Source of the DNA: Ceriagrion tenellum
Taxonomy: Eukaryota > Arthropoda > Insecta > Odonata > Coenagrionidae
Assembly: GCA_963169105.1 (NCBI GenBank)
Contig: OY720642.1
Coordinates: forward strand, 79,152,716-79,216,715
Length of the DNA: 64,000 bases
Reading direction: 5' to 3'
The stretch's first letter is position 1; every line of letters begins with the position of its first letter. Position numbers and translations under genes: made by a program. Of this stretch, positions 13,180 through 25,650 are shown piece after piece. The notes under the pieces were generated by a model that did no database searches, was not told where the DNA came from, and saw only the letters and a program-made list of their open reading frames with translations.

Positions 13180-13645
13180 GTACAAAAATTTAAAATAAAC
13201 TGGTCACAGCCACAAAATAATGACAATCAAGATTACAAATACTGAAAATACTAACTAAATAGGTCAAAGTCGCAAAAAACACAAAAATCAATATAAATCA
13301 CTTCACAAACAGATTCTTAACTTCTTTTAAAAAGTAGTCTTTCCTTATGTATAAGTCCAGTTCGTTGAAATTCTTGTTATATATTACACAAATCCTTTGT
13401 ATTGGCAAATTTGCACAATAATTGGTATTCACCCTTGGTATGTAAAAGGTTCTATTTAACCTACTATTAACATTAGTAACTATGATTCTTATTTCCTTCA
13501 ATAACTCATTTGGTAGTCCCTTGTTGATGACATCATGAAGAAATAGCAGATCGTTTATGCTTCTTCTGTTTTGTGGGGTCTGGAAATCAAACTCTTTTAA
13601 CAATATTGTTCGTTGTTGTCTTTGGGCCCACTCTCAATCGCAGGA
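13180..13645 (-). pseudogene. Non-LTR retrotransposon 3' end (ORF2 C-terminus)
   Basis: The minus strand is open from about 13645 to a stop near 13298. It carries the succession QNRRSINDLLFLHDVINKG, then NRTFYIPRVNTNYCANLPIQ, then an ICVIYNK-like block. This order (RR..DL.FLHD, then R.N.RTFY.PR..TNY....P..R, then the YN block) is typical of the extreme C-terminus of insect non-LTR reverse transcriptases. Upstream in the same frame WAQRQQRTI is visible before a stop, so the copy is broken. The AT-rich segment 13180-13297 would be its 3' untranslated region. It is not the same family as the LINE at 40240. Confidence 0.65.
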
Positions 13646-15135
13646 AGTCGTCAGTCTATTTTAATGGACTGAAATGCCTTTTTATTCGCAATGGAAAACT
13701 TGAGAAAGAATAGTTCTGTGCCTAAAAACTGCCGTTTGAAGTAAAAACGTTCCTTAATCCATCGTAAAAAACTTGTTTTTGGCTTTACAGTTATCTTTAA
13801 TTATCTTTAATTTTCGGCTTATGACTGAACTTAAACTTATTCGGAACTTAAATGCGTAAAATAAGTAAATATCGGATACCTGTAACCCATTTAATTGGAG
13901 TTTTAACGTCGTAATTTTCCCCTCATTTCCCTGATAATTACTTTCAAAAGATCGAACGGCAGTTCATCACAGAGGAAATTTAGTCGACAACTGAATTTTC
14001 TTCATAATCTAACAAAAAAGGGTTATGAAATTTACACGTAAAATAATCGATTTTAACTTTTCCATTGTTGACCCAGCTACAGGAGTCGTATGAAGGATAA
14101 AATCCGTTGGGTTTCCGATATTCACCTGATGCTCACCATAAGTCTGAACCTCATCTGGCCACGAATTATCTCATTTTCTGCTTCCTTTTTTAGGATAGAG
14201 AGTATTTTCAACTTGAAGGGTTGATCCATTTTTGTATTTTTTGTGTAATTTGAATACTCTGCTCTTCACAAAAGTACAAAACCTCAGAACAGCAACCCAT
14301 TTTGTAAATGTATCCCATTTGATAGAACATTGTCACAATTTTTACATACCGTGAACAATAAATAATTTTAACCAGGACTTGACGTTAATATTTTATTCAT
14401 ACGTATTGTAAGCATCGATCCAACCAAAAATATCGCAGAAAGTAATATTTTCGCAAAAATGTTTCCTTCCAGTTGTGAATACAAAATGAAGGTATTAGTT
14501 CCTTTCGGTTCAAAATACTCTTCTAAACTTGCAAAAGAATATTTTAGATGTGATTGAAGGTGGTTACAATAAGATATAAGATAGATCATTAAGTTAGGAC
14601 AGGCGCCTGCGCCACACTATTACGTTAAAATTTCCCTTGATGTCACGCGTAAAAGTGACTCCCGAAGTAATAAACGATGTAAATGAAATAAGCAGCCATT
14701 TAATTTTCGCAGAAACCCGCTTCATTGAAGCAAACAAATGTGCATGTTAAAGAAATGTAAATCCATTGTCATGTATGAATTCGAAAGATAGGGAAACATG
14801 CTTGTACTCCCATGTTTCGGGATAACTCAGTCGCATCGCAGAAGCATCGTATTACCCTGAATTCCGGATTCCTACTCAGGTTTCCCTGCTTTTTCCAAGT
14901 CCCGAGGTTATGGATATTGGACCTTATTTAACTGGTGTTCCATGGATTTGTTGGTGGAGTGCAACTGTGAATCGTGGCGACGCCAAAAGATTCCGCGCAG
15001 GGTTAATAAAGAAGACGGGAATTAAAATAGAGACTGAGCGCAAAGTGGAGAGTAGTCTACACGGCGCCGTCAACCGGCATCCAAGCGACGTCTTGCATGC
15101 AGTCGATGTCCATGGAATTGCTGAGGACCGATCAA
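13646..15135. other. No recognisable gene
   Basis: AT-rich, apart from 14910-15135, which is more balanced and open on both strands (83 and 74 residues) but matches nothing I recognise. Confidence 0.4.
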
Positions 15136-15603
15136 GGGCCAGTTGCAAGAGGATTTTTTAATGGAATCAATAGTTTTGTGATCCATAAAGATATAGATCT
15201 CATAAATATATTCGGGTTTCAGTAACAAGTCTACTAGTTACTTATGCAAAAATAGGTAATAGCTCTGAATATTTGATCTAATCTTCCGCCTCCGGATAAA
15301 ATTTATTAAAGTTTAGCCTATGAATAATTGCTAATGCAAATAATGATTCGTCGGTAAGAACAAATAAACTGGTCATTTGTCTCAAAACAACTCTTTTATC
15401 AAGTAATTAAGTCTCCAATGAAGGTTCATTGCGCATCCGCCATCTTGGCTACTTATGGAACTCATGACATGTCATAACTTATGAAACCAATAAATTTATC
15501 GAATGTTTCTGCAACACTTGTTGAATGGTTGCCATGACTTATGGGTCCCATGACTTCATGAAATACATATGTGTTGTTCCTGCAAATGATCATAAGACTG
15601 CCT
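15136..15603 (+). repeat. Dispersed repeat family A, copy 2
   Basis: Counterpart of 5334-5815, same orientation, almost full length. Both copies start near GGCC....TGCAAG and end shortly after ACATATGTGT. Substitutions are scattered, indicating an old repeat. Confidence 0.75.
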
Positions 15604-15721
15604 AATATGTGTTCTCGATTTTCCAGTATTCTCGATTTGGCGTTATCTTGCGGTAGAATAAAGAGAAATGTAAATGTGATGGAATTATCAATACCGTGTA
15701 TCGCACTCCTCCGCGGTTACG

Positions 15722-16460
15722 GTCATCTCCATCTACATAGTACCCTGCGAGTCGCCGCATTGGCGTGTGGGAGGGAGTGTTAGGACACCAGCCAGGTGTA
15801 AAGGAGAGGAGTATAAAGGTGAAATGTTGAAGATAATTTTGAGAGTATTGAGTGTTTCGAGTGGAGCTCAGGTTTATCATGGTCTCTAATTTTGCGTTAA
15901 AATTACGAAAAGAAAATTTTGATTGTATTTGTTCGGCAATGTATTTTAATTAATTTTTTCGCGCCCATAAGACCTAGTTATTTAATGTCAAAATGATATT
16001 CTCTGTGTCACTCTGAAATACAAAGGTTATGCATTTCAAGTCATCTGTCAAGTTATCTGAGCCTAGCGTGAAGTCTCTCTTAGCCTCTCTATCATCTACT
16101 GGGAGCCGCTCTGACAACCGTGGAAGAAGTTACGATCACTTAAAAATGTCAATATATTTTCTAAAATATTTTTCTATGAAAGTGATGTTAAAGATATAGG
16201 TCGGTTAATCCGTGGGCCTAAAACGTTTCCCATTTAAATGTTTATGTATTTTGGTTAATTTCCTGGGTTTCTTTTATTGTCTCTGTCTGGGTATCTTGGT
16301 CTTGGTTTTGGTCACTGGGTACCTTGGCATCGGATAATTTATGATTTACCAAGTAGGGTTTATAGGATAGTGCCGCCTACTCCTTGAGCACACGTTCATG
16401 TATTTTCTCAAGATCTGGGAACTTGTTACTTTAAACAATAATGAATCTCAGCGTTATCCT
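15722..16460 (-). mobile_element. CR1/L2-like LINE copy 2, internally deleted
   Basis: Reading the plus strand, 15722-15860 matches the 3' untranslated region and tail of the LINE at 40240 (CATCTACATAGTACCCTGCGAG, then a GTGTGG..GGGAGTGTTAGG block, then GTGGAGCTCA), and 15880-16130 matches its ORF2 C-terminus. From about 16165 the match jumps to positions equivalent to 41530-41565 and then 41617-41745 (CCTTGGCATCGGATAAT; CTCCTTGAGCACACGTTCATG). The intervening ~900 bp, holding the reverse transcriptase core, is absent. The copy is heavily mutated and non-coding. Confidence 0.75.
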
Positions 16461-18619
16461 TATTTCTGATCAGTATGTGATCTAAACGCGACAGTTAAGT
16501 TCACTCTCTCCTAGCCACAGACCTTTTGGCAATCTCCTTTTTAATATCCTTATCCAGATCAGTCACTACAATCGAAGAAGATGTATCATATTTCAAAAGG
16601 TAGATTTTAATTTGTACTCACATCGTTCGGGACAGAGCAACGAAAGATTAAATTCGCGGTCTATAGAAAATGGAAATAACAGTCGGGCATTTCGTAAAAT
16701 ACTGCTGCGAGCAAACAAAAAGTGGAACCGAGTTATCTGAGGGAATGTAGGAGCCGCAAGGGATTTGAATATCATTCGGGCGAGCGACGAAAATGGGAAA
16801 ATTCTGATTGGTAGTCTCTGGAGTTGATACGAAAAAAAAAGATATATATTCAAGCATGAATTCAATCGACAGATAAGCTAAGTTGTGACTAAACAAGAGG
16901 TACACGCCATTCTATGGGCAGTTTTTCACAGCTCTATATCGCAGCGCACAGACCTCGACAAAATAAAAAGAGAACACACACTATTAGACCTAAGTGCTCA
17001 TTACGTTTTCTCCCGTCTTCCTCCTTATTCTTCTTTGATACAACGTTTTTTTTGTGGATGCAAAAGATGTTGATGATCTACATTGGTCGACAATGGAGTA
17101 AATCAAACTTTGCGCCTTCCAAAGTTTTATTACTAAGAGTACAACCAGTTGCGACAGTTACGCCATCACCAGGAACATATATTTGATTTACTACAACTAC
17201 CGTTTTCATGTATAATATCCTAAATATCTCAGTTATAGATCTTAGTGGTTCGTCATTGAATAGTAAGTACTTAATACTCATTTGTTTATTGCTGGCTATA
17301 AATCCGAGGTAATTTTAAAATTCTATAGAAGCTCTATTGTTTAAAGTACATTTTATTTTAATTACTTTACTGAATTATTAGAATCCACACAGGTTATGAT
17401 CATGGATTTAACTCTCATGGCAATGATGACATCAAATGTAAAAACTTCGCTTGTCTCAATAAAAGGTGCAGAAATAGACAAATAGGCATCTTTGAGAATA
17501 TTAATGGTTTTCAAAATAAGCTTCCCTACAGCTGTTATTTTGGATCCCGTTTGAATCTATTATAGTCCAGAAGTGACAGTGATATTAGAGTCCAAAACAT
17601 GCTAGGTACTTGTCAAAGATGCCTTTCTTCGAATGGGCCCAGTCGCTTATAGTAGTTAATTTCGATTTACTACTTAAATTATGTGTCAAAAGATATGGAA
17701 TCATGAAGATACTTTTACTCTTATAAAAAATTCTAGAAACTAAGATATGCCTGGTAAATTTTATGGGATGATTGCTATACCTAAAGAATGTGTTTTATCT
17801 AGGTTTGTTTTTAATGCACATAGGAAGTTAAATTCGCGACAGAATGTATCCGTTGGTTACCTATGCTCGTTTTCCGTCAAGCGTAATCTATTTTCGGCTA
17901 TACAAGTTCCTCAATTGATCAACTTGGCACTCGATGTCTACTCTCTTCCCTTCTACACAAGGCACTGAGCGAGCATTTCTTTAGGTCCCATATCCTATCT
18001 CTTTTTCCTACTTTTGAAGCTCACCAGGCGGACAAAGTAATTGTTACTGGGATTTGAATCTACCCTTTCCAAAACCCCGTCCTTACCATTTCCCTATTGG
18101 TTCGGAGCCATTCCTTCCTTCGCCTATGGGCTGTCCCACGAGATTAACTGCTCATCACAGGTGCCCGGGGATTCGTCCGGTGAATCCTTTCTTATTAACT
18201 AATTAATTTCTGTTGAAACTCGGTTGAAGTTGAGTTCCGTGAATTTGTTGGGTTATTCAATTCCGGCGTTGGTTAATACCTTTCGAAGAATTGGTGGATA
18301 GAATGGAGAGTGAGTGATTTTTTACTTTTTTGCAGGGTTTACACTCGGATCAGTTGTGATCATGCCTACACTCCTTCTCTTCGTCGAAAAGCGCTAAAAA
18401 GGCGGTTGCTTTTGAAAATCGTCTTGTTCTCCTCTATTTCGTCGTGTTCATGTCAGAAAACACCTCTCCCTGAGTATGTCACACTACTTTCCGTCCATAG
18501 ACCTCAGTGGTCGGTGTGTTTTCTTATTAATCTCTTTCTCGTCCACTCGGCATTATCCATTCTCTGGTACAGGGGTTATGCTCCAATTTGCCGTTACACC
18601 ATCGAAAATCTGCGCCCCT
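16461..18619. other. No recognisable gene; possible SINE relic
   Basis: Short ORFs only. On the minus strand at about 18030-18125 a GATTCAAATCCC string resembles a polymerase III B box, with a weak A-box-like string about 45 bp upstream; this may be a degraded tRNA-derived SINE. Nothing else was recognised. Confidence 0.3.
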
Positions 18620-19325
18620 CTTCTACATGGGCTGAGTAAACATCAAATCTTTAGATATAGTTGAATATCTTGAATCTACTTTAACTTCTGAAATATCGCG
18701 GGGAACACACATACAAAACATATGCGGCACAGAATTAAAGAAACTAGGCTTTGTTAAGCGTATAATAGGAAGGTCAAAGGATGAAAAGTCAAAGAGAGAT
18801 GCTACTTCGCTCTGGTTAGGCCACACTTCGAATACACCGCAAGCATTTGGGAGCCTCGTCTTAAAGATTTTATCAAAAAATTTAAAAAAATACAAAGAAC
18901 AATGCTCTCTTCCTTAAAAACTGCTACGAGCAAACATATCGTGTTTCACAATTTTTGGAGGGATTAAGGCGAGAGCCCGTAGAGACTCAGAGGCTGCACT
19001 CTACGCATAGTTTGCTTGAGAAATTCAGAATTGGCATGTTTCCGAGCGGCAGAGAATATTATCATGACGCCTCACTACACCTTTATATCTGACAGAAGCG
19101 ATGAAATTAGAGAGAGACATTGCCGAACAGATAGGTACAAGAACTAGTTTTTTCCGCGCACAATAAGCGATCACAATAAAAACTGAGATCACTAAATACA
19201 CCCCCATAAAACACGTCACCATTTCACCTCTCTAAACCTTATCCCTTACATCTTTACTCGTCTGGTGACTTAACACCCCCCACCACTGGCCCATGCGGCG
19301 GCTCGCAGGGTAGTATGTAGATGTA
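18620..19325 (+). mobile_element. CR1/L2-like LINE copy 3, 5'-truncated
   Basis: Plus-strand copy of the family seen at 40240. It starts within the region after the RT core (matching at TGAGTAAACATC) and runs through the ORF2 C-terminus: ELKKLGFVKRIIGR near 18730, then the RHCRTDRYKN end near 19110-19145, where a stop follows. The 3' untranslated region after it contains GGCGGCTCGCAGGGTAGTAT and the terminal TGTAGATGTA. Several frameshifts and stops interrupt the frame. It lacks the endonuclease and RT domains. Confidence 0.8.
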
Positions 19326-22300
19326 CTTTCTCCCCCTTCATCCTCTTAATTCTCCGCTGTTTAACAGCCAAGGACCGCCATAATGCCTCCTCAAATCCAT
19401 TTTCCAGGAACGTCGCTGGCCTTTTCTTTTCTCTCGGCAACTCCTATTTTCTCATTCGTCGGAATACTTCAGGCGAAATATTCCGTACTTCCTCTCGCTT
19501 AAGTTCCATCCCTCCCTTCCTATCGCCGCTTCCGCCCTTTTGTTGTCATTATTCCTTCTCCTCGCTTCTCTTTTTCTTCACTGCTCCCGTGTCATCAGCC
19601 GCGGCATTGTCACTCACTTTCCCCTTTTTCTTGCTCCTCCTCTCTTGCTGGCTTCTCCTTATTGCCATTTCCTCTGTTGTTCCAAGTGCGGGGATGATTT
19701 CCATCCTCGTCTTCCGATGTTTTACACCGGAGCAAATTTTGTTCGTAATTCTCCCTCTCCTTCCAAAACCCTTACCGAGCCCATTTCATTCTTTCAAATT
19801 CTGACTTATTCTGAGGAAAATATTTCTCCTCTTTGGGGTTCCGCTCATCGCTTTTCGGACTGTCCGCTCGTACTCTTTCTATCTTTTTCCCAGTAAATAG
19901 CATTAATAAATGCAGGCGTAGCATTTAAATAAAGTAATTTTAGTGTTCAAATATATGGCACGAATTAGTCGTAGGTTTGACCTTGACTTTTACCCTGCCT
20001 CCCAGCTGTTTGCTCGGCTTGTTAATCAGTTATGCTACCAATTCACCTTAAATCTTAGGAGAAAATAGCATTCTTCGCACTTTTTATGCTCTTATGGAGG
20101 GACAAATATTTACAGAATTTATAATCCTGTATAATTTTGTTAGAAGCGTTGCATCCAAATCGGTTCGGCTTTTTAATTGTAAAAAATGATTATCTAAAGA
20201 TCAGAGACAGGAGTCAATAAGGTCAGGAGAGGTAAAGAGTGGTTCAGATCGTTGAAAAGGTGAAAACATTCATTGATAACGGAGAGTTTATTGACGATAT
20301 GCCCATCAGACATGTAAAACTCCTTTCCAGATTCAGATATTCCAGGATCAGATCCAGATCTTTCCTGCAAATGGCCATTAAAGTCTCTTGAAGCTCTAAC
20401 TTTTCGGTAAACTTCGTAAAATGGCTGAATATTGTACGTAATAGGGTCGTGCTTGAAGTAGTTATGGTTTAGAATTTATCAAACTTCTGTGTAGTATTTC
20501 TTGTTGAAAGTTAAGCTTTCCTTGCAATTTTCAAGAAAGTATCGTCTGCGTTACTCGAAAGCCCTCTACTTGACATGCTCACTTTACTCACTTATCTAAC
20601 ATTATTTTGTTTGCATTGAAAGTTGTCTTGTGGCAATTTTTAATTCAGGTAATTATTCTTGCTGCTATTTGTTGATACCACTGAGACATTTCTTAGTCGT
20701 ATTTTATGTCTCCAACCCCCTTTGAGAGTAACCTAACCCTTTTGTATTTTTTAGGGACTGCTGAATAGTTATGCTGAGTTAAAATGTGTAATTGATTAGT
20801 CATAATTGAAAAACGATCGTGTACAAAAGTTTTTGCCTACTTCTGGGTTCCTGTTTATTTATAGTTACCTTGTAATAGTTTATCCCAGTCCAGCAGAAAT
20901 TTACAAACGTTAAATTATTTTTTTTTGTTATTTTTCACTATAAATTTTCTCTCCCTTTGTCATTATTGCCTTATGTTCTCAAGGGATAATTCTTCTTTTT
21001 TCACCCACTTTCATGGCATCAAGTTGTCTGGAGTAAATGAGTTAGCAGACCTGTCCCGTCATTCACGTTGCGGGAAAGAAACAGTGGAATTATTACGGCT
21101 GATTGGCGTCAATTTTTATTCCATTCTTTTGATAGCTGCAAAGACCTTTCAAAGTCCCTCATTGATTTATGGTTCAAGGGATGGCGTAGCCGCAGTTTGC
21201 CGTAGATTTTTTCTCAAAACACCATATGCGGTGAGTGGCTCGATGACATTTTTCATGTATTTCCCTTAGCGGAAGTTAACTTGTGTAATGAGGCCTTATC
21301 GATTGCTAAAAAAATTCCGGCCGTGGTGGTTGGGGAATGAAACGATGCAACTTTTGGGCTCAATCGATGTGACGAATGAATGTACTTCACTGCACTAGAA
21401 GTAATCACATTCCAGGCTTGAGTAGTTGCCAGTGATGGGCCATTGGTACCGCAAATTTGACAATTCAGTGAAAGTAAAGTCCAATTCTCCAATTATTGAT
21501 TACGTAATTTTACTTAATACATTGAGTAAGAACGTCGCAAAGCACGTGAAGCTTAGGAAACTTAGGATGAGTTTTCAAGTGCTTAATTTTCGCCGTTAAG
21601 TCATTTTGACTAAGTACATTACGAATTTTGTCATAACCACGTTCAAAGCGTCACCAACGAGGAAACTGGGCACGTATATTGCGGAAACTCTTTCTGAGAA
21701 GAACTGTGATGGTTTATGTTTTAGCTTGTATGCTATTTTACGATGTGAATCACTGGCATTTTTTAAAGTCCTAACCTTGGGATGGTTCTCCATTAATTTG
21801 ACCTCTTCCTTTCCACACATCTTACTCATCCATTCGTTTAGGGCCGGTTTGACCGCGGGAGTTATGTGTTTCCAGGGTCTAATTGCGTACATTCCTCTCA
21901 CAGTGATTTAAGCCGCTCGAATAGCTCTGTCACTTCGAACGCCAATGTACGGTCCGAGGATTCCATTCTATTTTCCCTCTCGGGCGTGGATGTCCTGTGA
22001 TTGCTGTCCCTATGGTGACATCCCAGGTCATGGGGAGTGTACATTTTTTAAGCTTAATGTTATCAACAGAGTTAGGAGAGTGGATTGTCTACGTTCTGCT
22101 GAATCCTCGCGTTCTACCACGTACCGAGCTATTGTTACCATGTCCGTGACATTATATATGACCCTCATAATAGGTTTCTATGCTTATTTGTTTAATGATG
22201 CTTTAAACTTCAAGAGGGTCTTCTGTTTTTATATTTCAGTATTTCTTTTTCTAATTCCCCTTTCCACATATTCTTGCATTTTTCGGCATATGAAGTAACA

Positions 22301-22723
22301 TACAATTGCTATACACTCTAAGAAGTGTAAGTGCATCACCTAGGCCACGTGGACAAAAGCCACTGGCGATCTGTCGTCGGTGTGGCCAGTCTGCGATCTA
22401 TTCATGGATGTGAAATGAAGCGAGATATCATGGAGATCAGAGAGCGCTACTAACTTTCGGTTTGCTTCTCTTACTAAAATGAAAATTTTCAGTACTTCTA
22501 AAATATGTCTAAGTTCCGAGATTCAGTACAACTTTTAATCACTTCGACTTATAGCACGATGAAACGGACGGATTCGACTTTTCTCGATATTTTTCTCGAC
22601 TAAAAAATTCTTGTCGACAGTTAATTCAAATGTTTTGTGGCCGAGATTTATATTCTAGTTCACGGATGAAATTCCCACAACAATCAAGAAGTAGATGTGA
22701 TAGTAATCCATGCAAAAACTTTT
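19326..22723. other. No recognisable gene; pyrimidine-rich patch
   Basis: 19330-19700 is C+T-rich on the plus strand and produces long low-complexity ORFs (118 residues) that I read as artefacts. The rest is AT-rich. ORFs at 20925-21269, 21596-21911 and 21945-22298 reach 117 residues without recognisable domains; the pair at 21596-21911 is open on both strands, which argues against selection on either. Confidence 0.4.
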
Positions 22724-22798
22724 CCCTGTAAAACTGGAAGTTCTTAGGGAACTTCCAGTTTTACAGGGTTTTCTTAGGGAACTTCCATTTTTACAGGG
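22724..22798. repeat. Perfect hairpin with 20-bp arms plus a 28-bp direct repeat
   Basis: CCCTGTAAAACTGGAAGTTC at 22724-22743 is the exact reverse complement of 22749-22768, with a 5-base loop (TTAGG). The segment 22741-22768 is then repeated directly at 22771-22798 with one mismatch, and ACTTCCAGTTT occurs again just after. This could be the collapsed end of a foldback or hAT-like element (ends in CAGGG) or a replication-slippage product. Transcribed, it would fold into a very stable stem. Confidence 0.85.
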
Positions 22799-25578
22799 AC
22801 TTCCAGTTTAACTTGAAAATTATCTTTCTGGCAAGCTGGACGATGAATTGTTGAGGGGATCTAAAACCTGAGGATATCTCACAAATTTACACTCGGCTTG
22901 AGAAATTGTAATCGATTTATGATATCTAAGGACGATTAATCTAATACTGGGGAAATGTAAGGGACGGTCAAATAAAATTTTTCCGACAAGGGTAAAATAA
23001 CTTAGGTCGGCACATAATGTATGTATCACTCATCAATAACGCATTTTCAGAATTTCATTATACAAAGGAGAGGCAGGAAAGGAAAACCTTTATTAACTAT
23101 CGATTATCACGAGGGCTATTATCTCTCGGTGGCAACCTGGGGTACATCCAACAATCCTCGTTTACAAGAAATGATGCGATTCTGAGGGCAGCATGCCGAA
23201 CCTTCAACTCTGAGGGTTATGAATTGACTCCATTGCCTGCCCCCACACTCCAGAATTCACCTTTAGCGTTTCTTTTTTAGCCATATCTTGTTTATCACTC
23301 CAGTCTTAATTATCCTTCTCACCAGCTCCTCTATTTCCGTTTTCCTCCTGCATTATCTTTTTCCTCTCCTAATTGCTCGCACGCTAACACATTCTTCCTC
23401 CAGATCTCCTTCCCGTCCATCCTTTTGCGATCCTAACTCACCCGAAGCTCATCAGTCTTCCTTTCATCTTCCAAACAAGGTTGAGCGATAATGCGATTCA
23501 TCGACTTCGATGTTGATGAAACGTTATCCTGCGCTGTTAGGACACTGGACTGTGCCTTCTGTCACTTTGAAATATTAGGTGTGAGATAATATCATGTGTT
23601 GGAATGTATCATTCTCTATTCGGATTCAATTATCAACATTTTATGAGAAAACATTCCTATGTCCATCTGTGAGGATTTGTTTTATACGCTAAATTATGAA
23701 TTAAATACGCTAAATTCATTTTATGAGTAGCAATATTTTATTATTTTTTTCTTTTTGCGTTGCTATATTTATTATCTTAAATTTCGCGTGCGTTTGGAAC
23801 TTTATAAAATCACGACCTAGTATTTTTTGTACATTAAGTGAGAGATGGGTGATTGGAACCCTCTTTTTTGGTGTTGAAATCGGCTTGGAAAAGAAAGGGA
23901 TACATTTTTATCGTATTCGGTGAAACACTACAAACGCTTTGACAGCGATAGATTTATTTATTAATCCTTATCGCCATTACAACGTTACACGTTTAAGCAA
24001 CATCACGGCCGCTGTTCACTATTTAGTGTTCGTTCATAGACAAGCAATGATGATGATTAGCATACTTTCACCATCCTCTCCTACCTTCTGCCCCTTACAC
24101 AAAAAATAGCCATAATTGTGCCTTTCACAAGCACGTGCAGTGTTTTTATTTATCTCCTTAAAATAATTTTCATTTAGAATAGTTAAAATCCATTTACAGT
24201 TTCCCCTATTTACCTTCTCTATTCCGCGATTTATGCTTTTTATGCATTACTAAAGCTATTAGCAATGGCGCAATTTAGCTTAGTGTTCGCTCGCCTCACA
24301 GAATGAAAGAGCATTCAGTTTGATACTACTGCACGCAAATGCTTTATTCGATATAATGTTACTGCTTGCGTACTTATTCGGTTTAATGTTACTATCAAGC
24401 TTCTGTATTGATATTTGGTCGAATTTGGCACGGCCCATTTTTCTATCCCTTAGACTTTTTTGTCACATCTCCCTCTTTTCAACTTGATAACAATTCTTCT
24501 CACGCCTTCCTCTCCACCACATCCCTCCTCCCATGTCTTCCTTCCACTTCTTTTTGCCTCCTCACACCTCCTACTTTCCTCCTCTACTCGCATACCCGTA
24601 ACCCATCCCCTTTTACATTTCCTTAACTCATCTTTTTTAAAGAAGAAGGTTCCTTTGCCGGGAAATTTCATTAAAACCCCATCCTCAAAATCGTTATACT
24701 TCCTTAATTTAAATAATTTCCTTCTCTCAGTCGGTCTTACGATGCTTACGTTTTTCATGCTAATGAGTAATGGAAAACCTCCCTCTTTTTGGTTAGACAT
24801 TCATTAAGAAGGAATCAATGAATCTGTCGTACTCTTTTCTCAAAACTTTTTCTTTCGGTTACAGCCGGTAGAATTTTTGCTACATGGTTTTGATTTATGT
24901 TCGGTTAGTCGTGCGTAATCATTGAATCATTGCGAAAGGTATTTTACGTAAAGTATATTTTTGTTATTTTTGTTTATTTATGAATATATGAGTGAGTGAT
25001 AAGGAGTTATTTCAGCTTCAAGATTGCTTCCATTGATTAAAAAATATTGGTGAAATAACAATTATGAATCCGTTTACCACATTGGACATTTTTTTATTTC
25101 TGCTCATTTTTGGACAAGCATTTTGGCCATTTGATAGCGTAAATAGGGCATCTTGAATAGGAAGTTTTGCTCTCTTGAATGTTTATTATGTAGAAAATTT
25201 TCATTCAGCTCATCATTTGCATTCAACTTAGGTTACAAAAGGTTCTCCCCGTGCTAAATGGTTACTCTCTCCCCTCTTATAATGTTTTATAATGAAAATA
25301 TGAATGAAAAAAATAATATAAATGTATTTAATTCGCTATCTTTGAACCGCTAAGTGATTTTAGGGTATACATGTCTCAATTAGGGTATACATGTCTTAAA
25401 CACTTGCTAGTAACGGTCGCGAAATAATGTTGGGAGTGTTTAATAGAATTAACGATCAAAACTGATCAGATTTTAGCGTCATTATGTGGTCAGGTTTGTT
25501 TTAGAGATAAGTGTGGCTTATGTGATAAATTTCTCCGAGATTAGTGATTCACTGGAGATTTTTAGAAGAAACGTATTG
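22799..25578. other. No recognisable gene
   Basis: AT-rich. 24440-24660 is strongly pyrimidine-rich on the plus strand, which generates overlapping ORFs of 115 and 116 residues on opposite strands; these are composition artefacts. TTAGGGTATACATGTCT occurs twice, 20 bp apart, near 25359-25398. Confidence 0.4.
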
Positions 25579-25650
25579 CTAATGATCATTAGATCAGTTT
25601 TTTTAATGTTTCTGGCTAATGATCATTAGATTGGTTTTTATAATGTTTCA
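25579..25650 (+). repeat. Two-copy 36-bp tandem repeat with an internal palindrome
   Basis: GCTAATGATCATTAGA begins at 25579 and again at 25615, each followed by a T-rich stretch ending in AATGTTTC. The core CTAATGATCATTAG is a perfect palindrome. A local duplication is the simplest reading; the palindrome could in principle bind a dimeric or homeodomain-type factor (TAAT and ATTA cores), but nothing nearby supports a regulatory role. Confidence 0.6.

Noticed and set aside
24408..24807. Overlapping ORFs of 72-116 residues on both strands
   Set aside because: Pyrimidine tract effect: Ser/Pro/Leu-rich on one strand, Lys/Arg/Glu-rich on the other.
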